DNA from: Erwinia rhapontici
GTDB taxonomy: Bacteria; Pseudomonadota; Gammaproteobacteria; Enterobacterales; Enterobacteriaceae
Assembly (NCBI RefSeq): GCF_012271765.1
Contig: NZ_VRKO01000018.1
Location: forward strand, 186,001-250,000
DNA length: 64,000 nucleotides
Direction: 5' to 3'
The translations under genes and the position numbers were made by a program. Below the pieces are notes generated by a model. It saw only the letters and a program-made list of their open reading frames with translations, was not told the DNA's origin and ran no database searches. Positions within the stretch are counted from its first letter, which is position 1; the number at the start of each line of letters is the position of its first letter. Below are positions 44,287 to 54,452 of this stretch, piece by piece.

Positions 44287-45444
44287 ATGAAAAAGAACAT
44301 CCGTGCGTTAGTCACCTTGATTCTGGCCGCTGCGGCTTTCAGCCACTCTGCCTTCGCTGTGGTTTACCCTCTTCCGGCCGCCAACAGCCGCCTGACCGGG
44401 GAAAATCTGGAAATTACCATCCCGGAAGACAGCAAACTTCCGCTGGAAGCTTTCGCTGCTCAGTACCAGATGGGTCTGAGCAACGTTATGGAAGCGAACC
44501 CAGGCGTGGACGTTTATCTGCCGAAAGCAGGCAGCAAACTGATCATTCCTCAGCAGTTGCTCCTGCCTGACGCTCCGCGTGAAGGCATCGTGATCAACAG
44601 TGCGGAAATGCGTCTGTACTACTACCCGAAAGGCAGTAAAACCGTGGTTGTGCTGCCTATTGGTATCGGCGAACTGGGCCGTGATACACCGGTAAACTGG
44701 ACGACTACCGTTCAGCGCAAAAAAGATGGCCCGACCTGGACCCCAACCAAGAAGATGCATGAAGAGTACGCCGCGCGCGGTGAATCTATGCCTGCGGTCT
44801 TCCCGGCTGGCCCGGATAACCCAATGGGTCTGTATGCGCTGTACATCGGCCGTCTGTATGCCATCCACGGCACCAATGCCAACTTCGGTATCGGCCTGCG
44901 CGTGAGTCACGGCTGTGTGCGTCTGCGTGCTGACGATATCAAATGGCTGTTCAAGAATGTGCCAGTGGGTACACGCGTGCAGTTTATCGACCAGCCGATC
45001 AAAGCATCGGTTGAGCCGGACGGTTCGCGCTACGTGGAAATCCATAACCCACTGTCGCAGACCGAAGAGCAGTTTGCTTCACGCGAGCCGGTTCCGTTGA
45101 CACTGACCAATGCGGTGAACAAGGTGGTTTCAGACGCCAGCGTTAATACCACCGCCATGGAAGACGCGCTGAAAGCACGTTCTGGCATGCCAACCAAAGT
45201 GAACGGCGATGCGAATAGCCAGCCTTCTGCTCCGGTTGTAGTGCCTCAGCAGGCAGCCGCTCCGCAGGAAGAGCCAGCCGCCGCCGTTGCCACTCAGGGC
45301 GCAGAAGCTCCTGTCACCACTGAAGCCCCTGCCGCTACGGAAGCGCCAGCGACGACTGAAGCACAGGCAGCGACCGATGCGTCAGTACAGGCGGTTCCCG
45401 CGCTGACTCAGCCTGGCCCGATCTACAGCACGCCGAAGCCTTAA
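44287..45444 (+). CDS. ldtB: L,D-transpeptidase LdtB (YbiS) with C-terminal extension
   Basis: Periplasmic enzyme attaching Braun's lipoprotein to peptidoglycan. A signal peptide (ending SHSAFA) is followed by a LysM-like region ([26 protein letters not shown]) and the YkuD catalytic domain with His194 (AIHGT) and Cys210 in [10 protein letters not shown]. The match with E. coli YbiS runs to RSGMP at about residue 301; then comes an additional tail of about 80 residues rich in Ala, Pro, Thr and Glu, with TEAP-like repeats at 345-365. The tail is probably unstructured. Confidence 0.93.
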   Translation: MKKNIRALVTLILAAAAFSHSAFAVVYPLPAANSRLTGENLEITIPEDSKLPLEAFAAQYQMGLSNVMEANPGVDVYLPKAGSKLIIPQQLLLPDAPREGIVINSAEMRLYYYPKGSKTVVVLPIGIGELGRDTPVNWTTTVQRKKDGPTWTPTKKMHEEYAARGESMPAVFPAGPDNPMGLYALYIGRLYAIHGTNANFGIGLRVSHGCVRLRADDIKWLFKNVPVGTRVQFIDQPIKASVEPDGSRYVEIHNPLSQTEEQFASREPVPLTLTNAVNKVVSDASVNTTAMEDALKARSGMPTKVNGDANSQPSAPVVVPQQAAAPQEEPAAAVATQGAEAPVTTEAPAATEAPATTEAQAATDASVQAVPALTQPGPIYSTPKP

Positions 45445-45461
45445 TTCCGCGCAGTAGATAT

Positions 45462-45497
45462 AAAAACCCCCGTGCCGTTAAGGTTCGGGGGTTTTTT
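45462..45497. terminator. Bidirectional Rho-independent terminator between ldtB and zntB
   Basis: AAAAACCCCCG (45462-45472) pairs with CGGGGGTTTTTT (45486-45497) around a 13-base loop. It gives a T-tract on both strands and lies between two convergent genes. Confidence 0.93.
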
Positions 45498-45529
45498 ATT
45501 GGGGCGTTTTTACTGGCGCGAGATAGCCG

Positions 45530-46558
45530 TCAGGGCTTATCACGCCGCCGCAACACCAGCCAGGCCGCGACGCAGGTGAAAAGCGTTACCAGCATCACCA
45601 GCAGGAAAAAACCGTGCGGATTATTGGCCAGCGGCACACCGCCCACATTCATGCCAAAGAACCCGGCCACAAGATTAATTGGCAGGGCCAGCACGGTGAT
45701 CAGCGTCAGGGTAAACAGGGTCCGGTTACTCTGTTCCAGTTGCTGCGCAGCGATCTCTTCCTGCAACAGCCGGATGCGCTCGGTCAGTCCATTCAGGTCG
45801 TTCAGCACCACGGTGAACTCTTCGGTAAACTGACGCAGATCCTGCACCACATGATGGTGCAGCCAGCCCGGCGGGCGATTGATCAGGCGAAACAGTGCCG
45901 CCGGTTCCGGCGCCAGCAGGCGCTGGAAACGCAGCAATGTGCGGCGCAGGCGCCCCAGTTCACCACGATTACTTTTTATATGCTGCCCGAGCAGGCGCTC
46001 TTCTATCTGATCCACATACTGATTCGACTGGCGCACAATCAGCGCCAGCACCTCTTCCTGTTCCGCCAGCAACTGAGCCAGCAGCCCGGTCGACGAACGC
46101 AGCTCCAGCTGGTCCAGCTTACTGACTAACCGTTCCACCAGCCGCAGCGGTTTAAAGCGGGCGCTGACCACCAGCCCATCGCGACACCAGATCCACAGCG
46201 TAGCGCTTTCGTCGCTGGTTTCCCGTGCGTTGAAAGTAACATCGTTCAGTACCGCCATCAGCGCATCATTCTGTCGTTCTATACGGGTGCTGTGCGACCC
46301 CTGCTGGATTTCGTCAAAGAAGTCTTCATCAACACCAAAGTGGGTTTTCAGCCAGCGGGCGGCGGCGGCATGGTTAAGATTAACGTGCAGCCAGAGAAAG
46401 CTGCCCTCAACGGCTCCGCTGGCCCAGGCCTCACAGGATTGCTGAACGGTCAGGCTTTCGGGTGCGTGATCCTGAACAAAGCGGTAGCCATAAATCAGGC
46501 CGGAAACATCATCACTGAAGTCCGGTTTTTGCCGCAGTAACGGCAGGTGTTGCGTCAT
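45530..46558 (-). CDS. zntB: Zinc transporter ZntB (CorA family)
   Basis: 342-residue member of the CorA metal-ion transporter superfamily; E. coli ZntB moves zinc coupled to protons. A large cytoplasmic N-terminal domain (1-280, with the long helix around LLAQLLAEQEEVLALIVRQSNQYVDQIEERLLG) is followed by two membrane helices. The family motif GMN is in FFGMNVGGVPLANNP, where ZntB proteins also read GMNVGG. The C-terminus RRRDKP is basic as in CorA proteins. Single gene, convergent with ldtB. Confidence 0.9.
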   Translation of the reverse strand: MTQHLPLLRQKPDFSDDVSGLIYGYRFVQDHAPESLTVQQSCEAWASGAVEGSFLWLHVNLNHAAAARWLKTHFGVDEDFFDEIQQGSHSTRIERQNDALMAVLNDVTFNARETSDESATLWIWCRDGLVVSARFKPLRLVERLVSKLDQLELRSSTGLLAQLLAEQEEVLALIVRQSNQYVDQIEERLLGQHIKSNRGELGRLRRTLLRFQRLLAPEPAALFRLINRPPGWLHHHVVQDLRQFTEEFTVVLNDLNGLTERIRLLQEEIAAQQLEQSNRTLFTLTLITVLALPINLVAGFFGMNVGGVPLANNPHGFFLLVMLVTLFTCVAAWLVLRRRDKP

Positions 46559-46761
46559 TCGTTTTTTTCCGGTTCGGGCGCGTTATGGCGATAGTCTTAT
46601 CCTGCCGTATGCCGATGACAGTTTTGTTACCGGAGCGACTGTTCGCGCAGAAATCCCTCACGGATGTCATTTTCCTGTCACACAGAGTGCGTATTACCAG
46701 AGGATAAATTGATGAACCTGCCTGAATGGCTATTTTCACCACATGACCGGGAGAACGACGT

Positions 46762-47679
46762 ATGGCGATGCAAGGTAATGATTTCTCAGCTGAGAATATT
46801 CACCATCGTCTGCTACAGGAATTTTACGACAGCTACGACGAAGAGCTGGAAATGGAGCTGGACGATCTGCGTTTTGGCGATGACAGCAAGATGGAAGAAG
46901 GCGAGAAAGCCTGGCGTAAACACTATTTCCGCGAGCTGCTAAGGCTACAGGGCGAACTGGTGAAGATGCAGGACTGGGTGATGCGCACCGGGCACCGCAT
47001 GGTGATTATCTTTGAAGGCCGCGATGCCGCGGGCAAAGGTGGCGTGATCAAACGTATTACCCAGCGTCTGAACCCCCGTACCTGTCGTGTGGCTGCCCTG
47101 CCCGCCCCCAACGACCGTGAACGTACACAGTGGTACTTCCAGCGCTACATTGCACACCTGCCTGCGGCGGGCGAAATGGTGCTGTTCGACCGCAGCTGGT
47201 ACAACCGCGCAGGCGTTGAGCGGGTCATGGGTTTTTGTAATGAACAGGAAGTGGAAGAGTTTTTCCGCAGCGTACCGGAGTTCGAGAAGATGCTGACGCG
47301 CAGCGGGATCCAGATCGTTAAATACTGGTTCTCTATCACCGATGAAGAGCAGGAACTGCGTTTTCTCAGCCGCATTCACGATCCGCTGAAGCAGTGGAAG
47401 CTCAGCCCGATGGACCTGGAAAGCCGCCGCCGCTGGGAAGACTACACCGAAGCCAAAGAGATTATGCTGTCGCGCACCCACATTGACGAAGCGCCGTGGT
47501 GGGTGGTCCAGGGCGTGGATAAAAAGAAGGCGCGCCTGAACTGCATCAGCCACCTGCTGCGCCAGGTGCCGTATGAGGACAGCGCCTTAAAACCCATCAC
47601 CCTGCCCAGCCGTGAGCGCAACGAGGATTATCACCGCACCCCGGTGCCGGACGATATGATTGTGCCGGAAGTGTACTAA
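46762..47679 (+). CDS. ppk2: Polyphosphate kinase 2 (PPK2 family)
   Basis: 305-residue cytoplasmic kinase using polyphosphate to phosphorylate nucleoside diphosphates (class I) or related acceptors. Walker A region IIFEGRDAAGKGGVIKRITQRLNPR, FQRYIAHLPAAGEMVLFDRSWYNRAGVERVMGF (Walker B DRSWYNR), and the lid arginines in DPLKQWKLSPMDLESRRRWEDY are intact. The one-domain length points to class I or III. E. coli lacks PPK2, so it is an accessory gene here. It overlaps the end of the convergent MFS gene by four bases. Confidence 0.92.
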   Translation: MAMQGNDFSAENIHHRLLQEFYDSYDEELEMELDDLRFGDDSKMEEGEKAWRKHYFRELLRLQGELVKMQDWVMRTGHRMVIIFEGRDAAGKGGVIKRITQRLNPRTCRVAALPAPNDRERTQWYFQRYIAHLPAAGEMVLFDRSWYNRAGVERVMGFCNEQEVEEFFRSVPEFEKMLTRSGIQIVKYWFSITDEEQELRFLSRIHDPLKQWKLSPMDLESRRRWEDYTEAKEIMLSRTHIDEAPWWVVQGVDKKKARLNCISHLLRQVPYEDSALKPITLPSRERNEDYHRTPVPDDMIVPEVY

Positions 47680-48875
47680 GCCTGTCGGGGCAATGTGTTA
47701 TTGCCCCGGATTAGCACACTGACCATGATTAACAGGGCCAGCAACACCACCCCTGCCGCCGCCAGATAGATACTGTCCACGCCCCAGTGCCCAATCAGCA
47801 ATCCGGCAATCGGCCCGGTAATGCCTAATCCACAGTCGAGAAACGCGGAGTAAAGCCCCAGCGCCGATCCCTGATTTTGTGGCTGAACCCGACGGATCGC
47901 TTCCACGCCCAGCGCCGGGAAGATCAGCGAGAAACCGCTGCCGGTAAGAAATGCCCCCAGATCCACCAGCCAGATCGAACCGGCCTGCCAGATTAGCAGC
48001 AATCCTACGCATTCAATGGCAAAGGAGACCAGCGAAACACGAATGGCCCCGTAGCGCGCAATGCTGTTGTTAAACAGCAGGCGCATGAGAATAAAACCGA
48101 TGCTGAACAGGGTCAGGGAGAACGCCGCACCGTTCCAGCCATGATGGGAGAAGTAGAGCGTAATAAAGGTGGCGATAGTCCCAAACCCGACCGTGCCTAA
48201 TCCCAGGCAAAGACCATACAGCCAGATTTTTCCAAACACCTGGTTGAAGGGAATGCGCTGCCCCACTTGTACCTGAATCGCCGGGCGTTGGGTCGCCAGC
48301 CAGTAGCCAAAGGCGGCCATCAGCATGATCAACACGGCAAAACCGGGGATGCCGAACAGCGCATTGAGCATCACGCCCAGCGGTGCCCCCATTGCCATTG
48401 CCAGATAGGTCGCCACGCCATTCCACGAGATTACCCGAGCACTCTGCACGGTGCCCACCACATTGATGCCCCAGAGGATCGATCCGGTGGCAGTGAGGCT
48501 TTCACCAAAGCCTAATACCACGCGCCCCACGGCCAGCAGCAGCAGACTGGTGAGCGGTGAGGCATCCATCAGCACCGCTAGCAGGGTAAACAGCCCGCTG
48601 GCACCACAGAGGATCAGCCCCACCAGCACCACTTTTTTCGGCCCCAGCAGATCGGCATAACGCCCGGCCTGCGGTCGGCTGATCAACGTGGCGAAATATT
48701 GCAGGCTGATAATCAGCCCGGCAATAAACGAGCTGTAGCCCAGCTGGTTATGCACGTAGCCCGGCAATACCGCCAGCGGCAGGCCGATAGACAGGTAGCA
48801 AAAGAAGGTGAAGATCACGACAGAGATAATACGTTTGTTCAGTTGGGCATTGGTTAACGCCGGGATTGCGGACAT
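47676..48875 (-). CDS. MFS transporter of the YfcJ/YhhS type
   Basis: About 399-residue inner-membrane carrier with twelve hydrophobic segments. The match to E. coli YfcJ/YhhS is visible in YLSIGLPLAVLPGYVHNQLGYSSFIAGL, LGFGESLTATGSILWGI, ARVISWNGVATYLAMAMGAPLG and AFLTGSGFSLIFPALGVEAIRRV. I prefer the ATG at 48875 (MSAIPALT); a GTG at 48908 would add eleven residues, and neither has a strong ribosome site. The substrate is unknown; relatives export sugars, arabinose-like compounds or drugs. Confidence 0.85.
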   Translation of the reverse strand: MSAIPALTNAQLNKRIISVVIFTFFCYLSIGLPLAVLPGYVHNQLGYSSFIAGLIISLQYFATLISRPQAGRYADLLGPKKVVLVGLILCGASGLFTLLAVLMDASPLTSLLLLAVGRVVLGFGESLTATGSILWGINVVGTVQSARVISWNGVATYLAMAMGAPLGVMLNALFGIPGFAVLIMLMAAFGYWLATQRPAIQVQVGQRIPFNQVFGKIWLYGLCLGLGTVGFGTIATFITLYFSHHGWNGAAFSLTLFSIGFILMRLLFNNSIARYGAIRVSLVSFAIECVGLLLIWQAGSIWLVDLGAFLTGSGFSLIFPALGVEAIRRVQPQNQGSALGLYSAFLDCGLGITGPIAGLLIGHWGVDSIYLAAAGVVLLALLIMVSVLIRGNNTLPRQA

Positions 48876-49033
48876 AGCGGAGCCAGAAAAAGATACGATA
48901 TGTGTCACATTATACGCTTAGCTTGCTAACAGATCCCGATCAGTTTAGAGACAAGTTATGTCCGTGAGAGGAAAGAGGGTTGATGCAGATGAGCAGGCAG
49001 AGGCTGGCCTGTGGGCCAGCCATTAACAGAGGG

Positions 49034-49972
49034 TTAGCCATTCACGGAACCAATCACCCGCGCAATATCCGCGGAGGTTTGCAACACGCGCACCTGCATA
49101 AACAACGGTGAGGCTTCTTCATACTCTTTACGCAGATACCCCAGCCACTGTTTGATACGCGCCACATGATACAGTCCGGTATCGCCCTGCTTCTCCAGGA
49201 GCACATACTTTTTCAGCAGTTGAACAACCTGCGGCCACGGCATCCGCGGTTCGTTGTATTTGATCACCCGGCTGAGATTGGGCACATTCAGCGCACCGCG
49301 CCCGATCATAACGGCATCACATCCCGTGGCCTGCATACAATCCTGCGCACTCTGCCAGTCCCAGATTTCACCGTTGGCAATCACCGGAATCGACAGCCGC
49401 TGACGAATCTCGCCTATCGCCGCCCAGTTTATCGCCTCAGCGCGATAGCCATCCTCTTTGGTTCGGCCATGTACCGCCAGCTCCGTGGCGCCAGCCTGCT
49501 GCACCGCATCGGCAATTTCAAACTGCCGCGCACCGGAATCCCAGCCCAGCCGGATTTTCACCGTGACGGGGAGATGGGCAGGCACGGCGGCACGCATCGC
49601 CTTCGCGCCCTGATAAATCAGCTCGGGATCTTTTAATAACGTTGCCCCACCGCCGCTGCCGTTCACCGTTTTTGACGGGCAACCACAGTTGAGATCCACG
49701 CCCCAGGAGCCCAGCTCGACGGCACGCGCGGCATTCTCTGCCAGCCATTGCGGATACTGCCCAAGCAGCTGAATACGCACACGGGTGCCTGACGGCGTGC
49801 GGCTGTCATGATCGAGTTCGGGGCTGAGGCGTTGGAAACATTTCACCGGCAGCAGTGCATCCACTACCCGCAGAAATTCGGTAATACAGAGATCGTAGTC
49901 GTTGACGTCGGTCAGCAGTTCACGCACCAGCGAATCGAGAACGCCTTCCATCGGGGCAAGTAATACGCGCAT
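49034..49972 (-). CDS. dusC: tRNA-dihydrouridine(16) synthase DusC
   Basis: FMN enzyme reducing uridine 16 in the D-loop of tRNAs with NADPH. The 312-residue protein has the TIM-barrel start [20 protein letters not shown], the catalytic cysteine in [19 protein letters not shown] (Cys98), [22 protein letters not shown] and [13 protein letters not shown], all DusC type (shorter than DusA and DusB). Single gene; 56 bp downstream of rhlE on the same strand. Confidence 0.95.
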   Translation of the reverse strand: MRVLLAPMEGVLDSLVRELLTDVNDYDLCITEFLRVVDALLPVKCFQRLSPELDHDSRTPSGTRVRIQLLGQYPQWLAENAARAVELGSWGVDLNCGCPSKTVNGSGGGATLLKDPELIYQGAKAMRAAVPAHLPVTVKIRLGWDSGARQFEIADAVQQAGATELAVHGRTKEDGYRAEAINWAAIGEIRQRLSIPVIANGEIWDWQSAQDCMQATGCDAVMIGRGALNVPNLSRVIKYNEPRMPWPQVVQLLKKYVLLEKQGDTGLYHVARIKQWLGYLRKEYEEASPLFMQVRVLQTSADIARVIGSVNG

Positions 49973-50028
49973 GGTAAACCTGTGGGATGGGTGAGCAAAG
50001 GGGGAAGCGGGCGCTTCCCCCTGATTAA

Positions 50029-51474
50029 TTAGCCGTTGTTCGCCGGGTTAGAACGACGTGGGCGGGTTTTGTTGACGCGTGGTGCGCCAGCGTTACCGCC
50101 TTCAGGGCGAGCGCCGCGTGGGGCTCCTGCACTGCTGCCATTCGCATTACCCTGACGACGTTCGCCGCCATTGCCGCCGCCGCCGTTACCGGTACGACTG
50201 CCGCTGGCACTGCGATCGCCACCGCTGTTACTGCGTTGACCCTGGCCCGGGCCGCCACGACCACGTCCACCGCCGCCACCGGCTCCGCCACGCTGCTGCT
50301 GGCGACCGTTGATGATCGGTTCTGCTTTGATGCTTGGGTCTGGCTCGTAGCCGTCAATCGCCATACGCGGGATTTCACGCTTCAGTACGCGTTCGATATC
50401 ACGCAGCAGCTTCAGCTCATCCACACACACCAGTGACAACGCTTCACCCACTGCGGCCGCACGACCGGTACGACCAATACGGTGTACATAGTCTTCCGGC
50501 ACGTTTGGCAGTTCGTAGTTCACTACGTGTGGCAGCTCTTCGATATCGATACCACGGGCAGCGATATCCGTTGCCACCAGCACACGAATTTTGCCGTCTT
50601 TAAAGTCGCTCAGTGCACGGGTACGTGCGCCCTGGCTCTTGTTACCGTGAATAGCAGCAGACGTGATGCCGTCTTTATTTAACTGTTCAGCCAGATGGTT
50701 AGCACCGTGCTTGGTACGGGTAAACACCAGCACCTGCTGCCAGTTGTCACGACCAATCAGGAACGATAACAGCTCGCGCTTACGTTTCTTATCAACCATA
50801 TGCACATGCTGCGTCACCTGCTCAGAAGCCGTGTTGCGGCGCGCCACGGACACTTGTTCCGGGTTGTGCAGCAGTTTTTCCGCCAGGGTTTTAATCTCAT
50901 CAGAGAAAGTGGCAGAGAACAGCAGGTTCTGACGTTTTGCAGGCAGTTTTGCCAGCACGCGACGGATGTCGTGGATGAAGCCCATATCCAGCATACGGTC
51001 CGCTTCGTCCAGAACCAGGATTTCCACCTGAGACAGATCAAGAGCGTTCTGGTGCTCAAGATCCAGCAGGCGACCCGGGGTCGCGACCAGCACATCCACA
51101 CCACCGCGCAGTTTCATCATCTGCGGGTTGATGCTCACGCCGCCGAAGACCACCAGCGAACGCATATCCAGATATTTACTGTATTCCTGCACGTTTTCGC
51201 CCACCTGAGCCGCCAGTTCGCGGGTCGGGGTCAAAATCAGTGCGCGCACCGGGCGACGGCCTTTAGGGTGCGGGTTGTTGCTGCTTAACAACTGCAGCAG
51301 TGGCAGGGTGAAACCTGCGGTTTTACCGGTACCGGTCTGTGCGCTGGCCATCAGGTCGCGGCCAGCAAGGACTACCGGGATAGCCTGGCGCTGAATAGGC
51401 GTCGGCTCGTTATAGCCCTGTTCTGCAACAGCGCGCAAAATATCGGCGTTAAGGCCGAGAGAATCAAATGACAT
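50029..51474 (-). CDS. rhlE: ATP-dependent RNA helicase RhlE
   Basis: DEAD-box helicase that remodels RNA, with roles in ribosome assembly and RNA decay. The Q motif [11 protein letters not shown], Walker [37 protein letters not shown] and HRIGRTGR are all present in the first 360 residues. The C-terminal ~90 residues (from [10 protein letters not shown]) are a Gly/Arg/Asn-rich, probably disordered RNA-binding tail. The 273 bp upstream contain no gene I can support on this strand and may be a long untranslated leader. Confidence 0.95.
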   Translation of the reverse strand: MSFDSLGLNADILRAVAEQGYNEPTPIQRQAIPVVLAGRDLMASAQTGTGKTAGFTLPLLQLLSSNNPHPKGRRPVRALILTPTRELAAQVGENVQEYSKYLDMRSLVVFGGVSINPQMMKLRGGVDVLVATPGRLLDLEHQNALDLSQVEILVLDEADRMLDMGFIHDIRRVLAKLPAKRQNLLFSATFSDEIKTLAEKLLHNPEQVSVARRNTASEQVTQHVHMVDKKRKRELLSFLIGRDNWQQVLVFTRTKHGANHLAEQLNKDGITSAAIHGNKSQGARTRALSDFKDGKIRVLVATDIAARGIDIEELPHVVNYELPNVPEDYVHRIGRTGRAAAVGEALSLVCVDELKLLRDIERVLKREIPRMAIDGYEPDPSIKAEPIINGRQQQRGGAGGGGGRGRGGPGQGQRSNSGGDRSASGSRTGNGGGGNGGERRQGNANGSSAGAPRGARPEGGNAGAPRVNKTRPRRSNPANNG

Positions 51475-51747
51475 AAAGTTGACTGACTCCGGATCCGCCC
51501 TGACCGCATAGCGGTGTAGTTTCCAGGGGGAGAGTTGACGCCAGGATCATTCCTGACGCTTGAATGAGAGCACAAACCACGGTGCGTAAGCCGGGCATTA
51601 TAACAGATCCCTACGCTGCACAGGGAGTTATTCTTATCGTGTTATCCGAAAATGCGCTACAGCCTGTAACAGTGCACAAACGATCGCTTGCTGTTGCATA
51701 CAACGCATTAACGTAACAACACTTTTGTCATGCAGGAGGTTTATGAA

Positions 51748-51816
51748 GTGATGACGGCCTTGGTGACACTGCAGCACGTGGTGGTCGTGGTGGTATTGCT
51801 AACGCTGGCAGAGTGA
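51748..51816 (+). CDS. Putative 22-residue hydrophobic peptide
   Basis: A perfect Shine-Dalgarno AGGAGG (51734-51739) is followed, 8 bp on, by GTG-ATG and a 22-codon frame (MMTALVTLQHVVVVVVLLTL, then Ala-Glu-stop). The six consecutive Val are encoded mostly by GTG. It is one membrane-spanning helix in size. It lies between divergent rhlE and the convergent ybhQ, so it is not a leader of a following gene. Unrecognised; supported only by the ribosome site and composition. Confidence 0.4.
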   Translation: MMTALVTLQHVVVVVVLLTLAE

Positions 51817-51848
51817 TTGAAACGACGGAGAGAAAGGCCATAAAACAG

Positions 51849-51870
51849 ACGGGCCACCGAAGTGGCCCGT
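51849..51870 (-). terminator. Terminator of ybhQ
   Basis: Perfect 9-bp stem ACGGGCCAC/GTGGCCCGT with a TTCG tetraloop on the minus strand, followed by CTGTTTTA, eight bases past the ybhQ stop. On the plus strand it could also end the small-peptide transcript. Confidence 0.85.
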
Positions 51871-51876
51871 TGGGGT

Positions 51877-52266
51877 TTAGCGTGGGCGCTGACTCGGCTG
51901 CACCCGCTCTTTCACCAGCAGGGAGACCAGCGCAGGGCCAGCTAACATAACGACCCCTGCGGCACACAGCAGCAGGTTATTATGGATGACTCGTGACAGC
52001 ACCAACAGCACCAGCATTGCGGCACCAAAATAGTAAGTGGTGGTCACGTCTTCCAGAAAATCGCCAATACGCCGCAGACGCGGCAAACGCTGGGTCAATA
52101 ACATCGCGGCAAACACGCTGACATACATCGCCAGTAAAATCGTGCTGACCTGTAACAAGGCCTGATGTTTCCACCCCCACACCAGCGCAGCAATCAGCAG
52201 CAGGTGCAGTGCGATATGTACGCAGTTTTGTCCGGTGACAATCTGAATACGATTAGACCATTTCAT
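51877..52266 (-). CDS. ybhQ: Inner membrane protein YbhQ
   Basis: 129-residue protein with four hydrophobic segments ([76 protein letters not shown]). It matches E. coli YbhQ in start ([12 protein letters not shown]), length and position beside ybhP. The function is unknown. Divergent from ybhP with a 183-bp spacer that holds no other gene. Confidence 0.9.
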   Translation of the reverse strand: MKWSNRIQIVTGQNCVHIALHLLLIAALVWGWKHQALLQVSTILLAMYVSVFAAMLLTQRLPRLRRIGDFLEDVTTTYYFGAAMLVLLVLSRVIHNNLLLCAAGVVMLAGPALVSLLVKERVQPSQRPR

Positions 52267-52449
52267 GCTCTTCTCCTGGCAACCTCCGTTAAAGGTTACC
52301 CAAGCGGGTTACTGACACAGGCCAGTAACATATTTCCTCAGACTAACGTAGTTTTCGGATTATGCTGCAAATTAACGCATATCCCGCCACACTTTTGTGA
52401 CAAAGACTACACTTTATCCTTCATTAGTTATGAAGGTAGCGTCATCAGT

Positions 52450-53211
52450 ATGTCACAAAAAGCGCAAGGATTTTCATTTAAAGTCCTGACGATCAATACA
52501 CATATGGGTTTTAACGCCTTTAACCGTCGCTTTATTTTGCCTGAACTGCGTGATGCCGTTCGCAACACCGGGGCGGATATTGTGCTGTTACAGGAAGTGA
52601 TGGGCAGCCATGCGTTGCATCAGTTACGCGTTGCTGACTGGCCTGAAACCCCTCATTACGAATTTCTGGCGGATACCATGTGGAAAGACTTTGCCTATGG
52701 GCGCAACGCGGTCTATCCGGAGGGGCATCACGGCAACGCCGTGTTATCACGTCTGCCGATCGTCGATTATCAAAACCGGGATATCTCTGTTGCGGGCACG
52801 GAAAAACGCGGCATTTTGCATTGCCAGATTCAGGTGCCGGACTCCCCCGTTACGCTGCATATTCTCTGCGTACATCTTGGTCTGCGCGAGGCGCACCGTT
52901 CGGCCCAGTTGCGCATGATGTGTCAGCTGGTCAATGAATTGCCGCCGGAAGCGCCGGTGGTGATCGCCGGCGATTTCAATGACTGGCGCCAGCGGGCGAA
53001 TGCCATTCTGAAGCGTGAGGCGGGGATGGAAGAGGTATTCAGCCGCAAAAATGGCCGTCCGGCTCGCACCTTCCCTGCCCGCTTTCCTCTGCTGCGGCTT
53101 GACCGTATCTATGTGCGCAATGCGGGCATTAGCCATCCGCAAACCATCCCGTTACGCCCGTGGGCACATCTCTCCGATCATGCCCCGCTCGCCGTGGAGA
53201 TCCACCTATGA
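52450..53211 (+). CDS. ybhP: YbhP, endonuclease/exonuclease/phosphatase family protein
   Basis: 253-residue protein with the EEP fold: [16 protein letters not shown] (metal-binding Glu), [30 protein letters not shown] and [11 protein letters not shown] carry the expected catalytic residues of metal-dependent phosphodiesterases. The start [16 protein letters not shown] aligns with E. coli YbhP; the frame is open far upstream but without supporting start. It overlaps the cardiolipin synthase gene by four bases, so it may act on phospholipid-related phosphodiesters (inference). Confidence 0.92.
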   Translation: MSQKAQGFSFKVLTINTHMGFNAFNRRFILPELRDAVRNTGADIVLLQEVMGSHALHQLRVADWPETPHYEFLADTMWKDFAYGRNAVYPEGHHGNAVLSRLPIVDYQNRDISVAGTEKRGILHCQIQVPDSPVTLHILCVHLGLREAHRSAQLRMMCQLVNELPPEAPVVIAGDFNDWRQRANAILKREAGMEEVFSRKNGRPARTFPARFPLLRLDRIYVRNAGISHPQTIPLRPWAHLSDHAPLAVEIHL

Positions 53212-54452
53212 ATCTGAACTGGCGTGAGGGCAACCAGATTACGCTGCTGGAAAACGGTGAAGAATTTTTCCCCCGGGTATTTGGGGCGATCCGCCGCGCA
53301 CAGCACAGCCTGCTGCTGGAGACGTTTATCCTGTTTGAGGATGACGTGGGTAACGCCCTCCATGAGGAACTGCTGGCGGCCGCGCAGCGCGGGGTGAAAA
53401 TCGAGATGATGGTGGATGGTTATGGTTCACCGGATCTGTCGGACACATTCGTTCACAGCCTGACGTCGCTGGGGGTACGTTTTCTCTATTATGATCCGCG
53501 TCCGCTGGTGCTGGGGATGCGCACCAATCTGTTCCGCCGCCTGCACCGTAAAATCGTGGTCGTCGATGGTACGATCGCTTTCGTCGGGGGCATCAACTAT
53601 TCCGCAGAGCATAACGCCAGCTTTGGCCCGCAGGCCAAACAGGATTATGCCGTTGAGGTGAAAGGCCCGATTGTTGACGATATTGCACACTATGTGCAGC
53701 AGGAGATCGGCAGCGAACAAAAACATTACCGCTGGTGGGGACACCGTTCTCACCGTCCGGCGCACAATGCCACGCCAGGGGATGCCCAGGCATTGCTGGT
53801 TTATCGTGATAACCATCAGCACCGCGATGATATTGAACAGCATTATATCGAAATGCTGAAAAATGCCAGACAGGATGTGATCATCGCCAATGCCTATTTC
53901 TTTCCCGGCTATCGCCTGCTGCGTGAGATGCGTCAGGCGGCGCGGCGCGGAGTGCGCGTGCGCCTTATCGTGCAGGGCAAACCGGATATGCCGATTGTCA
54001 AAGTGGGTGCCGAGCTGCTGTACAACTACCTGGTGGAGGGCGGCGTGGAAGTCTATGAGTATTGCCGTCGCCCGCTGCATGCCAAAATCGCGGTGCAGGA
54101 CAGCCAGTGGGCAACGGTGGGCTCCAGTAACCTTGATCCGTTGAGTCTGTCGCTAAATCTGGAAGCTAATTTAATGATCCACGATCGTGCATTTAATCAG
54201 CAGGTGCGTGATAACCTGGAGGGCTTGCTGTCAGCCGACTGTCAGCGGGTGCAGGAAAGTCAGCTACCGTCACGCAGCTGGTGGCAGCTCACTAAAAATG
54301 TGGTGGTGTTCCACTTTCTGCGCCACTTCCCGGCAATTGCAGGCTGGCTGCCGGCCCATACGCCGAAACTGGCCCAGGTACCTCCACCGGTTCAGCCGGA
54401 GATGGAAACTCAGGATCGCGTTGAACCGGAAAACGAAGGGGCAAAACCCTGA
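53208..54452 (+). CDS. clsB: Cardiolipin synthase B
   Basis: Phospholipase-D superfamily enzyme condensing phospholipids to cardiolipin at the inner membrane. Of 414 residues, with two HKD motifs: [19 protein letters not shown] and [20 protein letters not shown]. The ATG at 53208 overlaps the ybhP stop (ATGA), and its own stop overlaps the ybhN start, so ybhP-clsB-ybhN is one coupled operon, as in E. coli. The C-terminal ~40 residues ([20 protein letters not shown]) form an acidic tail. Confidence 0.95.
   Translation: MNLNWREGNQITLLENGEEFFPRVFGAIRRAQHSLLLETFILFEDDVGNALHEELLAAAQRGVKIEMMVDGYGSPDLSDTFVHSLTSLGVRFLYYDPRPLVLGMRTNLFRRLHRKIVVVDGTIAFVGGINYSAEHNASFGPQAKQDYAVEVKGPIVDDIAHYVQQEIGSEQKHYRWWGHRSHRPAHNATPGDAQALLVYRDNHQHRDDIEQHYIEMLKNARQDVIIANAYFFPGYRLLREMRQAARRGVRVRLIVQGKPDMPIVKVGAELLYNYLVEGGVEVYEYCRRPLHAKIAVQDSQWATVGSSNLDPLSLSLNLEANLMIHDRAFNQQVRDNLEGLLSADCQRVQESQLPSRSWWQLTKNVVVFHFLRHFPAIAGWLPAHTPKLAQVPPPVQPEMETQDRVEPENEGAKP

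Noticed and set aside
46712-46942. Overlapping ORF (MNLPEWLF...) before and into ppk2
   Set aside because: It has a fair ribosome site and could be a short leader, but most of it is a frame-shifted reading of ppk2 and the sequence resembles no protein I know.
50079-50312. His/Arg-rich ORF opposite the rhlE tail
   Set aside because: Antisense of the Gly/Arg-rich RhlE C-terminus; repetitive composition only.
51475-51730. Structured RNA or riboswitch upstream of rhlE
   Set aside because: The region is long enough for a leader, but I saw no stable nested hairpins or known motif, so I do not claim one.
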